From: Onstottus_B arcticum
Lineage (GTDB): Bacteria; Acidobacteriota; Blastocatellia; UBA7656
NCBI GenBank assembly: GCA_038040485.1
Contig: JBBPIE010000006.1
Coordinates: 62,001 to 126,000 of the forward strand
DNA: 64,000 nucleotides
Direction of reading: 5' to 3'
Position 1 is the stretch's first letter. Each line of letters starts with the position of its first letter. Below, piece after piece: positions 1-8,806 of this stretch. Made by a program: the position numbers and the translations under genes. The notes beneath the pieces were generated by a model that had not been told where the DNA came from, did not search any database, and worked only from the letters and a program-made list of their open reading frames with translations.

Positions 1-539
1 CTTCTTCGCGTGCGTCGCGTCGTAACATCACGGCGCTTGCCAAGGGCTTCAATCGTGAATCGTTCGACCTGGCATTCAACTGCCACCCGCTCAGTCGCCA
101 GTGTCATCCAATACTCTCGGATAGTTTGCGCCTGACACACCGCGTCTATCATTTGGCTTTCTAGCACATTCCGCGGCTGCCATTCAGCAATGTACTTCTC
201 GCGCAATACGAGGAACCTTGCTCTTGTAATCGGTCTATCGTCACCAATGGCGACTAAGGCCGCGCGCTGGCCGCTCTCCAGCTCATCGTATGCAAACTGC
301 TTTACGTTTTCCCAGAGCATCGCAAAACTGCCGGGGTTTTCATCTTCGAACTGGCCGATCGCGTTCCAGGTCAAGTCCTCGGGCGACACATTTAGTGCAT
401 CTTCGATAGAGTCGAACCAATGTCGTCCTGGGACTGGGCACTTTCCTCGCTTCTCAGCATCGAGCACTCGAGCGAAGGACTTCGCAGCGAGGGCGGTGAT
501 TGACTCAATCTCATTCGCCTTAGCTAACTCTTTCCTCAT
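1..539 (-). CDS. Hypothetical protein, 3' part beyond the window
   Basis: An open frame runs from an ATG at 539 to the window edge without a stop, so the C-terminus lies outside (about 179 residues visible). The ATG overlaps the stop of the DUF6788 gene (536-853) as ATGA, which points to translational coupling. The visible protein is hydrophilic and mostly helical-looking, with many Glu, Arg and Ala, and no signal peptide or membrane segment. I do not recognise the family. Its position as last visible gene of the integrated element suggests an accessory gene of that element. Confidence 0.6.
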   Translation of the reverse strand, partial: MRKELAKANEIESITALAAKSFARVLDAEKRGKCPVPGRHWFDSIEDALNVSPEDLTWNAIGQFEDENPGSFAMLWENVKQFAYDELESGQRAALVAIGDDRPITRARFLVLREKYIAEWQPRNVLESQMIDAVCQAQTIREYWMTLATERVAVECQVERFTIEALGKRRDVTTRRTRR

Positions 540-853
540 TTCATCCCCTTGTAAGCCGCCAGCATCGTATCGATATTCCTCAAGTCCCTGCCCAACTCGC
601 GGAATTGCTCTCTATCCGCGGCGCGCTTCTTCCGGATGTCACGCGCGAGAGAATAGCTTTTCCACAAGTCGCCCGCATCGGCCTTGCGGATGTACAACTT
701 CCTGAGCCGGCCATCCACCCGATAAAAAAAGAAGTAGTAAGGACCGTGCAGCTCACCCCTCCTGCATCTGCATTTGGGCTTTCCGCATTTCTTGTACTGT
801 CGGCAAATCGCTGTTCTCTTGGGTAACATTTCGCAAATAAGATTCTGAGTCAT
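536..853 (-). CDS. DUF6788-like small Cys-rich protein
   Basis: A 105-residue basic protein. Its N-terminal third holds a short metal-binding-like Cys cluster (CGKPKCRCRRG, about residues 23-33) followed by a GELHGPYYFFFYR stretch. A CGxxxCxC...HGPYY signature is typical of DUF6788 proteins, which are common in integrative elements and have no established function. The C-terminal half is a charged helix. The gene starts at an ATG at 853 and is coupled to the next gene downstream. The family call rests on the signature and size, not on an alignment. Confidence 0.7.
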   Translation of the reverse strand: MTQNLICEMLPKRTAICRQYKKCGKPKCRCRRGELHGPYYFFFYRVDGRLRKLYIRKADAGDLWKSYSLARDIRKKRAADREQFRELGRDLRNIDTMLAAYKGMK

Positions 854-1252
854 CGCGGGATGTGGTTGTGTTCTTAGTATCTTTTTTTCTCCTGGATCGC
901 GACTAGCACCACCTCTGTTCCCTTAGATGTCACCGAAGTTGTTCTTCGTTTTGTGGTGGGTTGATTGGTTCGGGCAAGTGCGTGAGCTTTGTTTTTATTG
1001 ACTCAGGGACGGCAGCTCACCACGAAGATAGTATCACGGCGAGCAAGAGCGAAAAGGAAAATGGCGCGTCAGTCATTCAGGACCGCGCGCCTTGATGCCG
1101 GATGCGTAGCCCACGCTTCGCCTCGTTGATGGTATCAACCCTCTGCGCATCGCGGAGGCCCGGCCAACTTTGTGGTTCAAGAATGCGACAGCCTCGCGCT
1201 TCGCAGGTTCGCTGCGGGCGTTAAGGTATGCACTCCTTCTGCCCTCCTCCCG
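854..1252. other. Gene-free stretch inside the element
   Basis: About 400 bp between the TubC-like gene and the DUF6788 gene. I see no convincing reading frame on either strand and no RNA gene. The promoter for the DUF6788 gene should lie near its 853 end. Nothing here has a clear -35/-10 pair that I would defend. Confidence 0.5.
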
Positions 1253-1537
1253 TCAAAAGGAGCCTTCGTGAACCGTAATCGTCATTTGATGACTAGGGCA
1301 GTACCCCTTTCCATTAATCAGCACCACCTTGCTGCCACACTGATCGCCCAGACAAAGGACAATCTCGATTCGATTAGACGAGAGGACGCGCAAGAGTTCT
1401 TGCTTTCGGTTTGCCAACATCTCTCGGACTTCTGCCGTTAGAACCCCTCGCGGAGCGTCAACATGCAGCACATCGCCGTCAGGTTGTATGATCACGTCGC
1501 GCGCGGCAAGCTCTTGAAGTAATCCGACGATGGTCAT
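1253..1537 (-). CDS. TubC-docking-like small protein with CxxC/CxxH tail
   Basis: 94 residues. The first ~52 residues (IVGLLQELAARDVII...GVLTAEVREMLANRKQELL) match the pattern of the TubC N-terminal docking domain, a small fold also seen as a stand-alone gene in bacterial mobile elements. The tail holds CLGDQC and GYCPSH, a possible zinc site. It overlaps the upstream helicase gene by 4 nt (stop at 1534). The same arrangement, helicase then TubC-like protein with a Cys tail, recurs in the second element at 29151-29480, so the pairing is probably functional. Its role is unknown. Confidence 0.6.
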   Translation of the reverse strand: MTIVGLLQELAARDVIIQPDGDVLHVDAPRGVLTAEVREMLANRKQELLRVLSSNRIEIVLCLGDQCGSKVVLINGKGYCPSHQMTITVHEGSF

Positions 1538-3339
1538 AGCTCGATCACCTCGCGCGTCTTGAGATCCTCAATCGCAACGACTTTTGGCGCTTTACGCTCA
1601 GCCGGCACGTTCGAAGTTTCGTGAACACCACTTCCGTTTTCATTGATCCCATAGGCCAAAACCACACTCTCTCCGCCGAGCAGAGAGGGTAGAGTCGCCA
1701 CAGTCGCCACATCAATTATGTTCAGAGGTTTGCCGTCACTCGCAGTCGCCACAGACTCACTATTGGTGGCGAGCTGACTTCCCTCTAAACCACTGAGTTT
1801 AAGCACTGTGGCGATTGTGTCGACTCGCTCCTGGGGTCCGATGGCACCGAGGTTCTCTTCTTCGGGAGCATAGCGCGCGAACGCGTCGTGAAAGTCCTTC
1901 AGTCGGTAGCCCCGAACCGTGTCATTGCCTTCGCGCCACTTGGCCGGAATGATGCCGAACGGCTTGAGCAATCTAGCAAGTCCAATTGTGCTAAGGGGCC
2001 TACCCTGTCGCCACTCGCCCCATGGTCGCTCTTCCATCTTGGCCAGATACTCGACCACCCTCGATGATTCAACCTGATCCGCATTCTCACAAAATAGGGC
2101 GCGCATGTCCGCCAACAGCATTGCTTTTAGCGACTCAGATCCCGAGGTAGATCCAGTGGCGAATATCGCGATCTCGCGTGCCTGATGTGGCCAGTCGCCG
2201 CCCGCCGCGTCAGCAACCGCCAGCAGTGGTCGCCAGTTGTCCCGCATTCGAGAATTCGTCAAAGCATCAGGGATCTCGGGGTCGGCATCTCTTAGCCGGT
2301 CGGCATTGTCTATCGCCCAGCGCGCGGCGCGTGAGCGAATCGGCTCAAGCTCCCTCAGCCGGTCCGACCGTAGGTACTCGGTTCGCTCACCGACGCCCAT
2401 GCGCTCCAAACGGGCGCGAACGCTTCGGTCCTCAATCGTGTCAGGCGGCTCGCCAATCATTGCGATCACCTTGGGCGCCCAAGTCGAGAACGGTCGCGGG
2501 TCGTAATCATCGCCCACCGCTACTGTCCGCAACACCCATGCCGAATGCCGCGAGTGCCCGCTGTTGATAATCCCCCGCAGTTCCTTGTTGTCGTCCCTAC
2601 CATCGCCACGCAGGAACGTGTCGGCTTCGTCAATTAACAGTGTTGGTTTGTATTTCTCGATCCCGCGAAAGAGAACGGCAGACGTGAGATTTGCTGCTGA
2701 GAGCTGACGTGGCACCAGCGCAGATAACACAGCAAGCAGCGTCGTCTTACCGCATCTCTTCTCCGGTGATGTGATGAGGAGTAGAGGCGAACATTCAAAA
2801 CTGTCGAATGCGTGGCTGTAAGCTATCCACAAGGCAATGGTGCGCACAAGCTCTTTCGGCGCGCGGACGAAGCGCGTGATAGTCGTCGCAATTTCATCCA
2901 GAAGCGTCGCGCCGCTAACCGGCTCCGCCCAGGGCTCTGGGTCGGATAACATAAAAGCAGGCGACGAGTCCTTAGCCACCTGAGATTCGAGCGGCATAGC
3001 CGCATCAACGAACTGGGCCGGGCTCGACACCAATTTACGCGTCCGCAGAAACCTAATGGCCTCTTCCCGCGCCGCCTGACGCGTGAGACGGTCTGCACTA
3101 TTGAGCGCTTTGCTCATCTCCCGGAGCGCAGCGGCAACCTCCCCAACTGCCGCTTCCTCACAAAGTGCACGGAGCGCCCCGAGCGCGTGCTGGTGGAGGC
3201 TCTCCCCCGGTGAGTAGCTCGACACGCTCTTGGCGATCGCTGTCAGTTCGAGGTCGTCAAGCGGCGGGTTACAACGCACTGAGTTCTCCGCCCGAAGAGC
3301 TGCTACGATTGCGTCTTCACTCAATCCTCGAGAGCGCAT
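1534..3339 (-). CDS. Primase C-terminal (PriCT) + DUF3631-type AAA+ helicase, separated from its N-terminus by a frameshift
   Basis: 601 residues as read from an internal ATG. The first ~45 residues (MRSRGLSEDAIVAALRAEN, then CNPPLDDLEL) are the second half of a PriCT_1 domain. The middle carries a P-loop (SPEKRCGKTTLL) and a Walker B (LLIDEADTFL), as in DUF3631 proteins, which act as replicative helicases of plasmids and integrated elements. The missing first half of PriCT lies at the end of the primase gene 3353-4075. One extra base near 3352-3353 separates the frames: skipping the T of ACC-TAG gives TLT-SLAGT-MRSRG. So 1534-4075 was one primase-helicase gene. It may be a mutation, an assembly error or a +1 recoding site. 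Confidence 0.8.
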   Translation of the reverse strand: MRSRGLSEDAIVAALRAENSVRCNPPLDDLELTAIAKSVSSYSPGESLHQHALGALRALCEEAAVGEVAAALREMSKALNSADRLTRQAAREEAIRFLRTRKLVSSPAQFVDAAMPLESQVAKDSSPAFMLSDPEPWAEPVSGATLLDEIATTITRFVRAPKELVRTIALWIAYSHAFDSFECSPLLLITSPEKRCGKTTLLAVLSALVPRQLSAANLTSAVLFRGIEKYKPTLLIDEADTFLRGDGRDDNKELRGIINSGHSRHSAWVLRTVAVGDDYDPRPFSTWAPKVIAMIGEPPDTIEDRSVRARLERMGVGERTEYLRSDRLRELEPIRSRAARWAIDNADRLRDADPEIPDALTNSRMRDNWRPLLAVADAAGGDWPHQAREIAIFATGSTSGSESLKAMLLADMRALFCENADQVESSRVVEYLAKMEERPWGEWRQGRPLSTIGLARLLKPFGIIPAKWREGNDTVRGYRLKDFHDAFARYAPEEENLGAIGPQERVDTIATVLKLSGLEGSQLATNSESVATASDGKPLNIIDVATVATLPSLLGGESVVLAYGINENGSGVHETSNVPAERKAPKVVAIEDLKTREVIEL

Positions 3340-3352
3340 CGTACCCGCAAGA

Positions 3353-4075
3353 CTAGGTCAACGTCTGGTTGCGTCCACCCTCCGACACGCACTGACCGGG
3401 CGGTCCCTCCATTTCTCGACTCTTCTTGCTGCGCGCCTCTAAGGTCGATAGTCGGGAGAAGGCGTCCTTGAGTTGTGCCGGCGTGTAGCGACGATCGGGA
3501 TGGAACTCGACGACGCTGACACTCTTAAACTCAAGCTCGCCATTGTCCCCCAAGGAGAGGTGATTAAAGCCTGGTAGTCGCATCGTCCGAGAGGGATTCT
3601 TGATAGATGAATCGCTCTTGAACCACTGGATCAAGCGCAACTGGATGTCGCGCCAGTCGGTCTCGGTACACTCATCGCTAAACAGCCAGTAGGCATGAAC
3701 GGACTTCTTAGTCTCAACGCGTATGCTTGGCGGCAGCGGGAACGCATCAAGCAAGGCGTGCTGTTCCGCCAGGCTCAGGTTATCCGCCTCGCAGAAGGCA
3801 GCGTTGAATCTTGTTATGTCTTTATCCTTATCGCCGCCAGAGTTAACCACAAAGTAGAGGCCGCGGCCTTCGTTCAGTCTCCGAAGGCGCTTTAGAATAG
3901 CGGCGTCGATCGCTAGCTGCTTCGGCGTCGTCTCAACTTTCAAAGTCGACCCGGCTCTCTTGCGTGGCGGTATCGCGCGAAGGCGAACGCTCTCGTTCTC
4001 GCCCACGAAGGCCAGCAGAAACTCCAACAGCGTGGTTGGCTGAGCGTGTGAAGGCTCGTTCTTCGATGCACCCAT
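3353..4075 (-). CDS. RepB-like archaeo-eukaryotic primase, N-terminal part of split primase-helicase
   Basis: About 240 residues from the ATG at 4075; an in-frame ATG at 4168 would overlap the HTH gene by 73 nt, so I prefer 4075, though neither start has a good ribosome site. The core (GLYFVVNSGGDKDKDI, FNAAFCEADNL, RVETKKSVHAYWLF, SRTMRLPGFNH) matches the primase-polymerase of RepB/DUF3854-like replication proteins. The protein stops right after GGRNQTLT, at the point where PriCT normally continues. The continuation is found one base out of frame in the downstream gene. It would prime replication of the element. Confidence 0.78.
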   Translation of the reverse strand: MGASKNEPSHAQPTTLLEFLLAFVGENESVRLRAIPPRKRAGSTLKVETTPKQLAIDAAILKRLRRLNEGRGLYFVVNSGGDKDKDITRFNAAFCEADNLSLAEQHALLDAFPLPPSIRVETKKSVHAYWLFSDECTETDWRDIQLRLIQWFKSDSSIKNPSRTMRLPGFNHLSLGDNGELEFKSVSVVEFHPDRRYTPAQLKDAFSRLSTLEARSKKSREMEGPPGQCVSEGGRNQTLT

Positions 4076-4095
4076 GGTAGATGAAGGGAGGTTTC

Positions 4096-4311
4096 TCAGG
4101 CGTGGGCTCGACCCTTTTGCGACCCTCCGTTTTGGTCCGCCGGAGCGGAGCCCCCGCTTTCGATCCACTCATGCAGCCGTTCTTCATCGAAGCGCAATTG
4201 GCGGCTGCCAAGATGAACGCACGGTAGCGATTGGGTACGCGCAAGCTCGTAGACCCGCGCGACCGGCACCGTTAGTAGAGCTGCAACTTCTTGGGCTGTT
4301 ATGAGCTTCAC
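4096..4311 (-). CDS. Excisionase/MerR-type HTH protein
   Basis: 71 residues, starting at a GTG (4311) preceded by AGGAGG at good spacing. The sequence KLITAQEVAALLTVPVARVYELAR...LPCVHLGSRQLRFDEERLHEWIES is the usual helix-turn-helix_17/excisionase fold: a winged HTH ending in the RF...LxxWI signature. In integrated elements this small protein directs excision or controls replication genes. It is the first gene of the run excisionase-primase-helicase-TubC-like, all on the minus strand. Confidence 0.85.
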   Translation of the reverse strand: MKLITAQEVAALLTVPVARVYELARTQSLPCVHLGSRQLRFDEERLHEWIESGGSAPADQNGGSQKGRAHA

Positions 4312-4626
4312 GGTTCAACCTCCTAGGGTCTTTTTTCAGCCCTGCCCGCGCGGCCCTTAGCGATCGGAAAGAGGCCCTCAGCAGCGGTGGCGTGATCACA
4401 CAAAAACCGGAGACTACTTGAGCGTTCCTAGTGTCACTGCGAGGACCATGAGAGCACAAAAACATTCGCGAGAAACTTGCATCGGACCATTTTTCTTTTG
4501 TCTTCTATTGCAAGAATCTGGGTGGGTGCGGTTTTCGAATCGGGCTGAAAGATGTAGAGCCAGGTTGAACCAGAGTTCAGGGCTCGTTTCCGGCTTTTCT
4601 TTCGATTCGCGGGCGGTGGCGACGCT
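4312..4626. other. Intergenic region upstream of the replication genes
   Basis: About 315 bp between two minus-strand genes. It should hold the promoter of the excisionase-primase operon; the AGGAGG ribosome site sits at its left edge. Short frames here are antisense shadows. I see no RNA gene or long repeat. Confidence 0.5.
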
Positions 4627-5718
4627 TTAGACGTTGTCGACATGAATCGGGGGAATCGCTGCGCCCCGCCGGTCTGCCGGGACCCGAGTCGGGCGCTCGG
4701 GTAGACCGATCGCTTCAAGCATTCGCTTTACGGCTCTCATGACAGTCGAAACCTGAAAATCGTCACCGGCAATTTGCGTGTACCCCATCTTGAGCACTTG
4801 AAACAGAACAGCCCACTGCAAGTCCCTGATATTGTGCGCTCTTCCCTCTACGAGTTTCACACCGCGCTCTAACTCATATTGCTCTCGCACATTTCTGACA
4901 TAGTCCACCGCAATGTCTAAGATTGCTCTTACAAAGGCCCTTCGGTGTGAGGCCTTGGCGTTGGACAGCAATGGGCTGCGCTCAATCTGATCGTTCGCGA
5001 GGTATTCTGTGAACTGAAGGTACGACGGGACGGACTCGCCGAGTCGGAAGGGAAACATTCCAGGTGGAGGCCCAACAGCGGGCGCCGGATTCTCGTAGGG
5101 CCTTGGGCCTATCGAACTCATTTCTACTATGGCTTGCTCGTCGATCTCATCGTAGTCATTAGCTTGACTCCTTCGGGCCTTGCCTAGCCAGCGCAGCATG
5201 ACATTAAGCGCGTGCTCGCGACACCAGTCTGCATTGAGGTTCCACCGAGTGGACCAAACAAGTATTGTGTCTCGAAGAACTCTTCCTTCGTCGCCACTCA
5301 GTGAAGCCCAAGTCAGAGAGATGATCACGGGAACCGGGAGAGTGGATTCAATCCACATCCCTTCCGGCGGAGGTCGACGATCTTGGGTATACAGGCGAGC
5401 GTATTCGACGAAGAAGGGATAACAGTCACTTCGGAGCTCAGCGAAGACATTCCGAGCGAACAAGCCAGCAAACGTCATGAACCATAACCGACCCTGTGTC
5501 TGATGGTCTCCGACGGGATCATGCTCAACTTCGTTCCACGCTTGTGTGCCGTCCCACTCGATAGGGTCGAGCGAGCCAGGTGGGATGGGCTCCCACTCCA
5601 GATTTCCATATCGAGTTTTTACGTTGGTGTGCCAATGGTGTGCCAACTCCTCCAAACAGGCCAAAACTCTGACGCACTCAAAAGAATAGCTGAGTCCGGT
5701 AAGCTCAAACCAGAGCAA
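4627..5718 (-). CDS. Hypothetical protein next to the attachment site
   Basis: 363 residues if the TTG at 5718 is used. The true start is uncertain: no good ribosome site precedes it, and later TTG codons (for example after a GGAGGAG near 5645) are possible. The protein is soluble, rich in Trp and Arg, with a proline-rich linker near the middle (NPAPAVGPPPGM) and a helical C-terminal third. It lacks the Arg/His/Tyr signature of tyrosine recombinases and I cannot assign a family. It ends the element and lies about 60 bp from the tRNA fragment. Confidence 0.55.
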   Translation of the reverse strand: MLWFELTGLSYSFECVRVLACLEELAHHWHTNVKTRYGNLEWEPIPPGSLDPIEWDGTQAWNEVEHDPVGDHQTQGRLWFMTFAGLFARNVFAELRSDCYPFFVEYARLYTQDRRPPPEGMWIESTLPVPVIISLTWASLSGDEGRVLRDTILVWSTRWNLNADWCREHALNVMLRWLGKARRSQANDYDEIDEQAIVEMSSIGPRPYENPAPAVGPPPGMFPFRLGESVPSYLQFTEYLANDQIERSPLLSNAKASHRRAFVRAILDIAVDYVRNVREQYELERGVKLVEGRAHNIRDLQWAVLFQVLKMGYTQIAGDDFQVSTVMRAVKRMLEAIGLPERPTRVPADRRGAAIPPIHVDNV

Positions 5719-5780
5719 ACTTTACAACGCTCTGACGAACTTGCCCGAACTCAGCCAAAACCCTGATTAGTGCCTACGAA

Positions 5781-5816
5781 GCAAGAGGTCGCAAGTTCGA
5801 GTCTTGCCGGGCGTAC
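5781..5816 (+). other. tRNA 3'-end fragment, probable attachment-site half
   Basis: This stretch has a T-arm (GCAAG stem, TTCGAGT loop, CTTGC stem at 5791-5807) and a 3' acceptor-like strand CGGGCGT-A. There is no D-arm or anticodon arm upstream, and ACTTT replaces the terminal CCA. A free-standing tRNA 3' end beside minus-strand element genes is what site-specific integration into a tRNA leaves behind. The intact tRNA and other boundary should lie to the left, outside the window. Confidence 0.6.
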
Positions 5817-5984
5817 TTTAGTTCGTTACTCAACTCCTCGTTCAGTTATCGATCGGCCACGCACTCTTATTTCATTTTTATTTGTGGTTTTTGTGCAGGC
5901 GAGCTAACACCACCAAAACGACCCTTTGAGGGTGAATTCTTTTGACACCTCGATGCTTCAGAGGCCGATTCCACCATCCGCAGT

Positions 5985-6013
5985 TTGACAAGCCTCAAGC
6001 TTCTCCGTAGAGT
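5985..6013 (+). promoter_or_regulatory. Sigma70-type promoter for the 6108 gene
   Basis: TTGACA (5985-5990), a 17-bp spacer and TAGAGT (6008-6013). The conserved leader starts 5 nt after the -10 box, as it does at the second copy (15764-15774), supporting transcription start near 6018-6021. Confidence 0.7.
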
Positions 6014-6017
6014 TGCC

Positions 6018-6107
6018 ACGAACCGAGCATAGCTTACTCTCTTCTTCAGCTTCGCTGGAATGATCCAGTCCATCTGAATCCAACAGCTCACCTACAAAGG
6101 AGCTCAA
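6018..6107 (+). promoter_or_regulatory. Conserved structured 5' leader, copy 1
   Basis: This 90-nt untranslated leader aligns nearly end to end with 15774-15865, although the two downstream genes are unrelated. It holds a hairpin CTGGA-ATGA-TCCAG and then AGCTC...GAGCT, whose right arm overlaps the Shine-Dalgarno AAAGGAGCT. The second stem could hide the ribosome site. Both stems are kept in both copies, while the loops differ in sequence or length. Confidence 0.7.
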
Positions 6108-6425
6108 ATGTTTATTCGTAATGTGACCATGAAACTGAAAGCGAATACTACCGCGCCAGAATTCAACCTCTTGATTGAGAACGACATTCTTCCCCTGCTT
6201 CGCAAGCAGACGGGTTTTCGCGATGAAATCAGCTTCGTTGCCCCGGAGCGCCTGGAAGCAGTAGCAATCAGCTTCTGGGAGACAAAAGAGACCTGCGAGA
6301 ACTACAACCGCGCGGTCTATCCTGAGGTTCTGAAGGTTCTGGCGAAGTTCGTTGATGGGACTCCTAAGGTCGAGACCTTCGAACTTGCCACTTCGACGCT
6401 GCACAAGCTTGCTGCCAAGGCTTGA
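6108..6425 (+). CDS. Antibiotic-biosynthesis-monooxygenase-like (ABM) small protein
   Basis: 105 residues with no signal peptide. The pattern, an N-terminal beta strand (MFIRNVTMKLK), a long helix ending ILPLLRKQTGFRDEI, then VAISFWETKETCENYNR and a C-terminal strand, fits the dimeric alpha-beta barrel of ABM-type proteins. These often act as haem or quinol monooxygenases or as stress proteins, but no catalytic residue can be assigned. The start has AAAGGAG at normal spacing inside a conserved leader. It is transcribed alone from the promoter at 5985. Confidence 0.75.
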   Translation: MFIRNVTMKLKANTTAPEFNLLIENDILPLLRKQTGFRDEISFVAPERLEAVAISFWETKETCENYNRAVYPEVLKVLAKFVDGTPKVETFELATSTLHKLAAKA

Positions 6426-6650
6426 GTTAGATAGCGCTATTTGATTTCGAGAGGGCGGCCTCGTCTGCCCTCTCGTCGCAACTTTGCTCTCCGGCAAATA
6501 ACGGAGATCCGGCCGGGTCTGATATGGCCCGGACGATCAATCGCTTGAAGAGCAGTCAATCATTCACTTTGTTAGACCGACAGTATCCGCCCGCAACCGT
6601 TCCCGCGAACCGCTCGGCCTGCTTCCAACTTTCTTCAAAAGGAGAATCAT

Positions 6651-6947
6651 ATGTCAGCTAAATTGTTTGTTGGTAATCTCTCGTTCGAAACAACCAGCGA
6701 TGAAATAAGCGATCTGTTCGGCGAGGTGGGCTCGGTGGAATCGTGCCAGGTGATAACGGACCGAGACACGGGCCGGTCGAAGGGCTTTGGCTTCGTCGAA
6801 ATGAACTCGAAGGCGGAGGCTAATGCAGCCAAAGAAAAATTCGACGGGCAAGACCTGCACGGGCGGGCGCTAAAAGTCGATGAGGCTAAGCCGAAAGTTG
6901 ACAACCGCAACAACGGCGGCGGCTACGGCGACTCGCGACGTTATTAA
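6651..6947 (+). CDS. RRM-type RNA-binding protein with glycine-rich tail
   Basis: 98 residues. One RNA-recognition motif spans residues 4-80, with RNP2 (LFVGNL) and RNP1 (KGFGFVEM) intact, including the aromatic residues that stack on RNA. A short Gly/Asn/Arg tail (NNGGGYGDSRRY) follows. Bacterial RRM proteins of this size are often cold- or stress-induced RNA chaperones. An AAAGGAG ribosome site lies 8 nt before the ATG. The gene appears monocistronic. Confidence 0.93.
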   Translation: MSAKLFVGNLSFETTSDEISDLFGEVGSVESCQVITDRDTGRSKGFGFVEMNSKAEANAAKEKFDGQDLHGRALKVDEAKPKVDNRNNGGGYGDSRRY

Positions 6948-7169
6948 CTTCGCATAGCCTATTGGCCGAGGTCATCGCCTCCGAGCTATGAGATGGCTGG
7001 GAAGAGAGAGTTCAGGTAGTCCTCTTCTCAGCTTCACTCAGACCATTCGTGCCACGGCAGGCCGCCTGCCCGCCAAGCCGATCGTGCCAATCCCTCCCGC
7101 TCTGTTCAATAGTGCGCTGCGGCAGCGCCACATCGCCCGTACCCTCCAAACGACAATTCTTTTTGAAAC

Positions 7170-7212
7170 TGTACAGTAGTGAACAGAAACCCCGGAAGAG
7201 TGGGCGTATCAT
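7170..7212 (+). promoter_or_regulatory. Crp/Fnr-type operator plus -10 box (regulon site a)
   Basis: Operator-like TGTACAGTAGTGAACA (7170-7185) and -10 TATCAT (7207-7212) preceded by GCG. Centre-to-centre distance is 32 bp, the same as at six other sites. The site drives the Gln-rich gene at 7291. It is the most degenerate palindrome of the set. Confidence 0.65.
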
Positions 7213-7290
7213 TCGTTTGATATCGTTCCATTGCGAAGCCTCGATTGATTCTGGTGCGGAGCGATCTAATTGTTAGGAAAAGGAGTTCAA

Positions 7291-8780
7291 ATGAAAGTCA
7301 ATATCTTGAACCGGGTCGTCGTCGCGCTTGTAATCAGCGGGGCGTTGCTGATCGGAACGAGCATACCGGCCAACGCGCAGGAGGGCCAGGATAAGCAGCA
7401 ACGAAAACAGGAGAAAAAAGCCGAGCGGCAAAAGACTGAGCAGCAGAAGGCTCCGCCGCAAAAGGCTGAGCAGCAACAGCCTGCCCAGAAGCAGGGCAAT
7501 AAGCAGCCGCCCACACAGCAGCCTCAAGAGCAGCAGCAAAAGGCCCAGGCTCGACAGGAACAGCAGCGCAGCCAGCAACAGAATCAGGCAGCTCAGAAGC
7601 AGGCCGCGCAGCAGCGTCAGCAACANNNNNNNNNNNNNNNNNNNNNNNNNNNNNNNNNNNNNNNNNNNNNNNNNNNNNNNNNNNNNNNNNNNNNNNNNNN
7701 NNNNNNNNNNNNNNNNNNNNNNNNNAACAGTCTCAAGCGGCTGAGAAGCGGGCTAATAACCAGCAGCAGCGCCAGCAACAGAATCAGGCAGCTCAGAAGC
7801 AGGCCGCGCAGCAGCGTCAGCAACAGAATCAGGCGGCTCAGAAGCAGGCCACTGAACAGCAGCAGCAACAACAGTCTCAAGCGGCTGAGAAGCGGGCTAA
7901 TAACCAGCAGCAGCGCCAGCAACAAAGTCAAGCTGCTCAGCAGCAGGCTGCGGAGAAGAGGCAGGGGGTTGAACAGCAGCGCCAACAGCGGGCTGAGCGG
8001 CAACAGCAGCAGAGTCAGCAACAGACTCAAGCTGCTCAAAAGCAGGCTGCGGACCAGAAGCAGGCTAGTGAACAGCAGCGCCAACAGCAGGTTGAGCAGC
8101 GACAGCAGCAGCGTCAGCAGACTCAAGCCGCTCAGAACCAGGCCGCAGAACAGCGCCAGCAACAGGCTCAGGCTAACCAGCAGCGTTCGGCTAACGGTCG
8201 GCAGCAGCGTGTTGAGCAACAGGATCGGCGCCAGACAGAGTACCGTCAACAGTGGTCACAGCAGCAGCAACTCACCCAACAGCGAACGTCGCAGCTACAA
8301 CAACAGAGGCGTATGGCGCAGTACCGTTATCAGCAACAGTACTGGTCGCGCTTGCAGCAGATTCGTCTTCAGAACGAGCGCAGCTACAACACCAATCGCA
8401 ATCTGTACTTCTATGCGCCGTCGAATTATCGGTACTCTCGCGGCGGCAGCTACTACGAGACCAATCAATACGGCGCGAGCATGCTTAGGCAGGCTGTCAA
8501 CTACGGCTATGAACAGGGCTTTCGCTCGGGACAGGCAGACCGGCAGGATCGTTGGCAGTCCAACTATCAAGACTCGTATGCCTACCAGGATGCGAATTAC
8601 GGGTATAGTGGCTACTACGTAGACCAGAGCGACTACAACTACTACTTCCGCGAGGGCTTCCGCCGGGGCTATGAAGATGGCTTTGGCAGCGGCCATCAAT
8701 ACGGCAGTTACTCTAACGGAAAGTATTCCATCCTGGGCGCCGTTCTTTCGGCGGTTCTCAACTTGGAGTCCATTCGCTAA
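7291..8780 (+). CDS. Exported Gln/Ala-rich repeat protein, interrupted by a scaffold gap
   Basis: The ATG at 7291 follows AAAAGGAG and starts a signal peptide (hydrophobic core VVVALVISGALLIGTS, cleavage near NAQ). A long low-complexity region of Gln, Ala and Arg repeats of about 48 residues follows. The 100-N gap cuts this region, so the reading-frame change across it means nothing. After the gap the frame is open to 8780. The C-terminal ~155 residues are Tyr-rich with repeated Y..GFR.G motifs (YEQGFRSGQADR; FREGFRRGYEDGF) and a short hydrophobic end. It is probably an envelope or surface protein. Promoter site a lies upstream and a strong terminator follows. Confidence 0.75.
7563..8250 (+). 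repeat. Tandem repeats encoding Gln/Ala-rich segments
   Basis: Blocks of about 55 bp before the gap (7570-7625) recur identically just after it (from about 7768). A block starting at 7726 recurs at about 7869, giving a period near 144 bp. The identity on both sides suggests the gap is a collapsed or unresolved repeat. Confidence 0.75.
7626..7725. other. Assembly gap of 100 N
   Basis: Exactly 100 Ns, the conventional placeholder for a gap of unknown size, placed inside tandem repeats. Confidence 0.99.
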
Positions 8781-8806
8781 AGACTGAGAAGATGGTGTTT
8801 TGAACA

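Noticed and set aside
190..705. Plus-strand 171-codon frame near the window start
   Set aside because: It covers the ATGA-coupled minus-strand genes (1-539 and 536-853); Ser/Arg-rich shadow composition.
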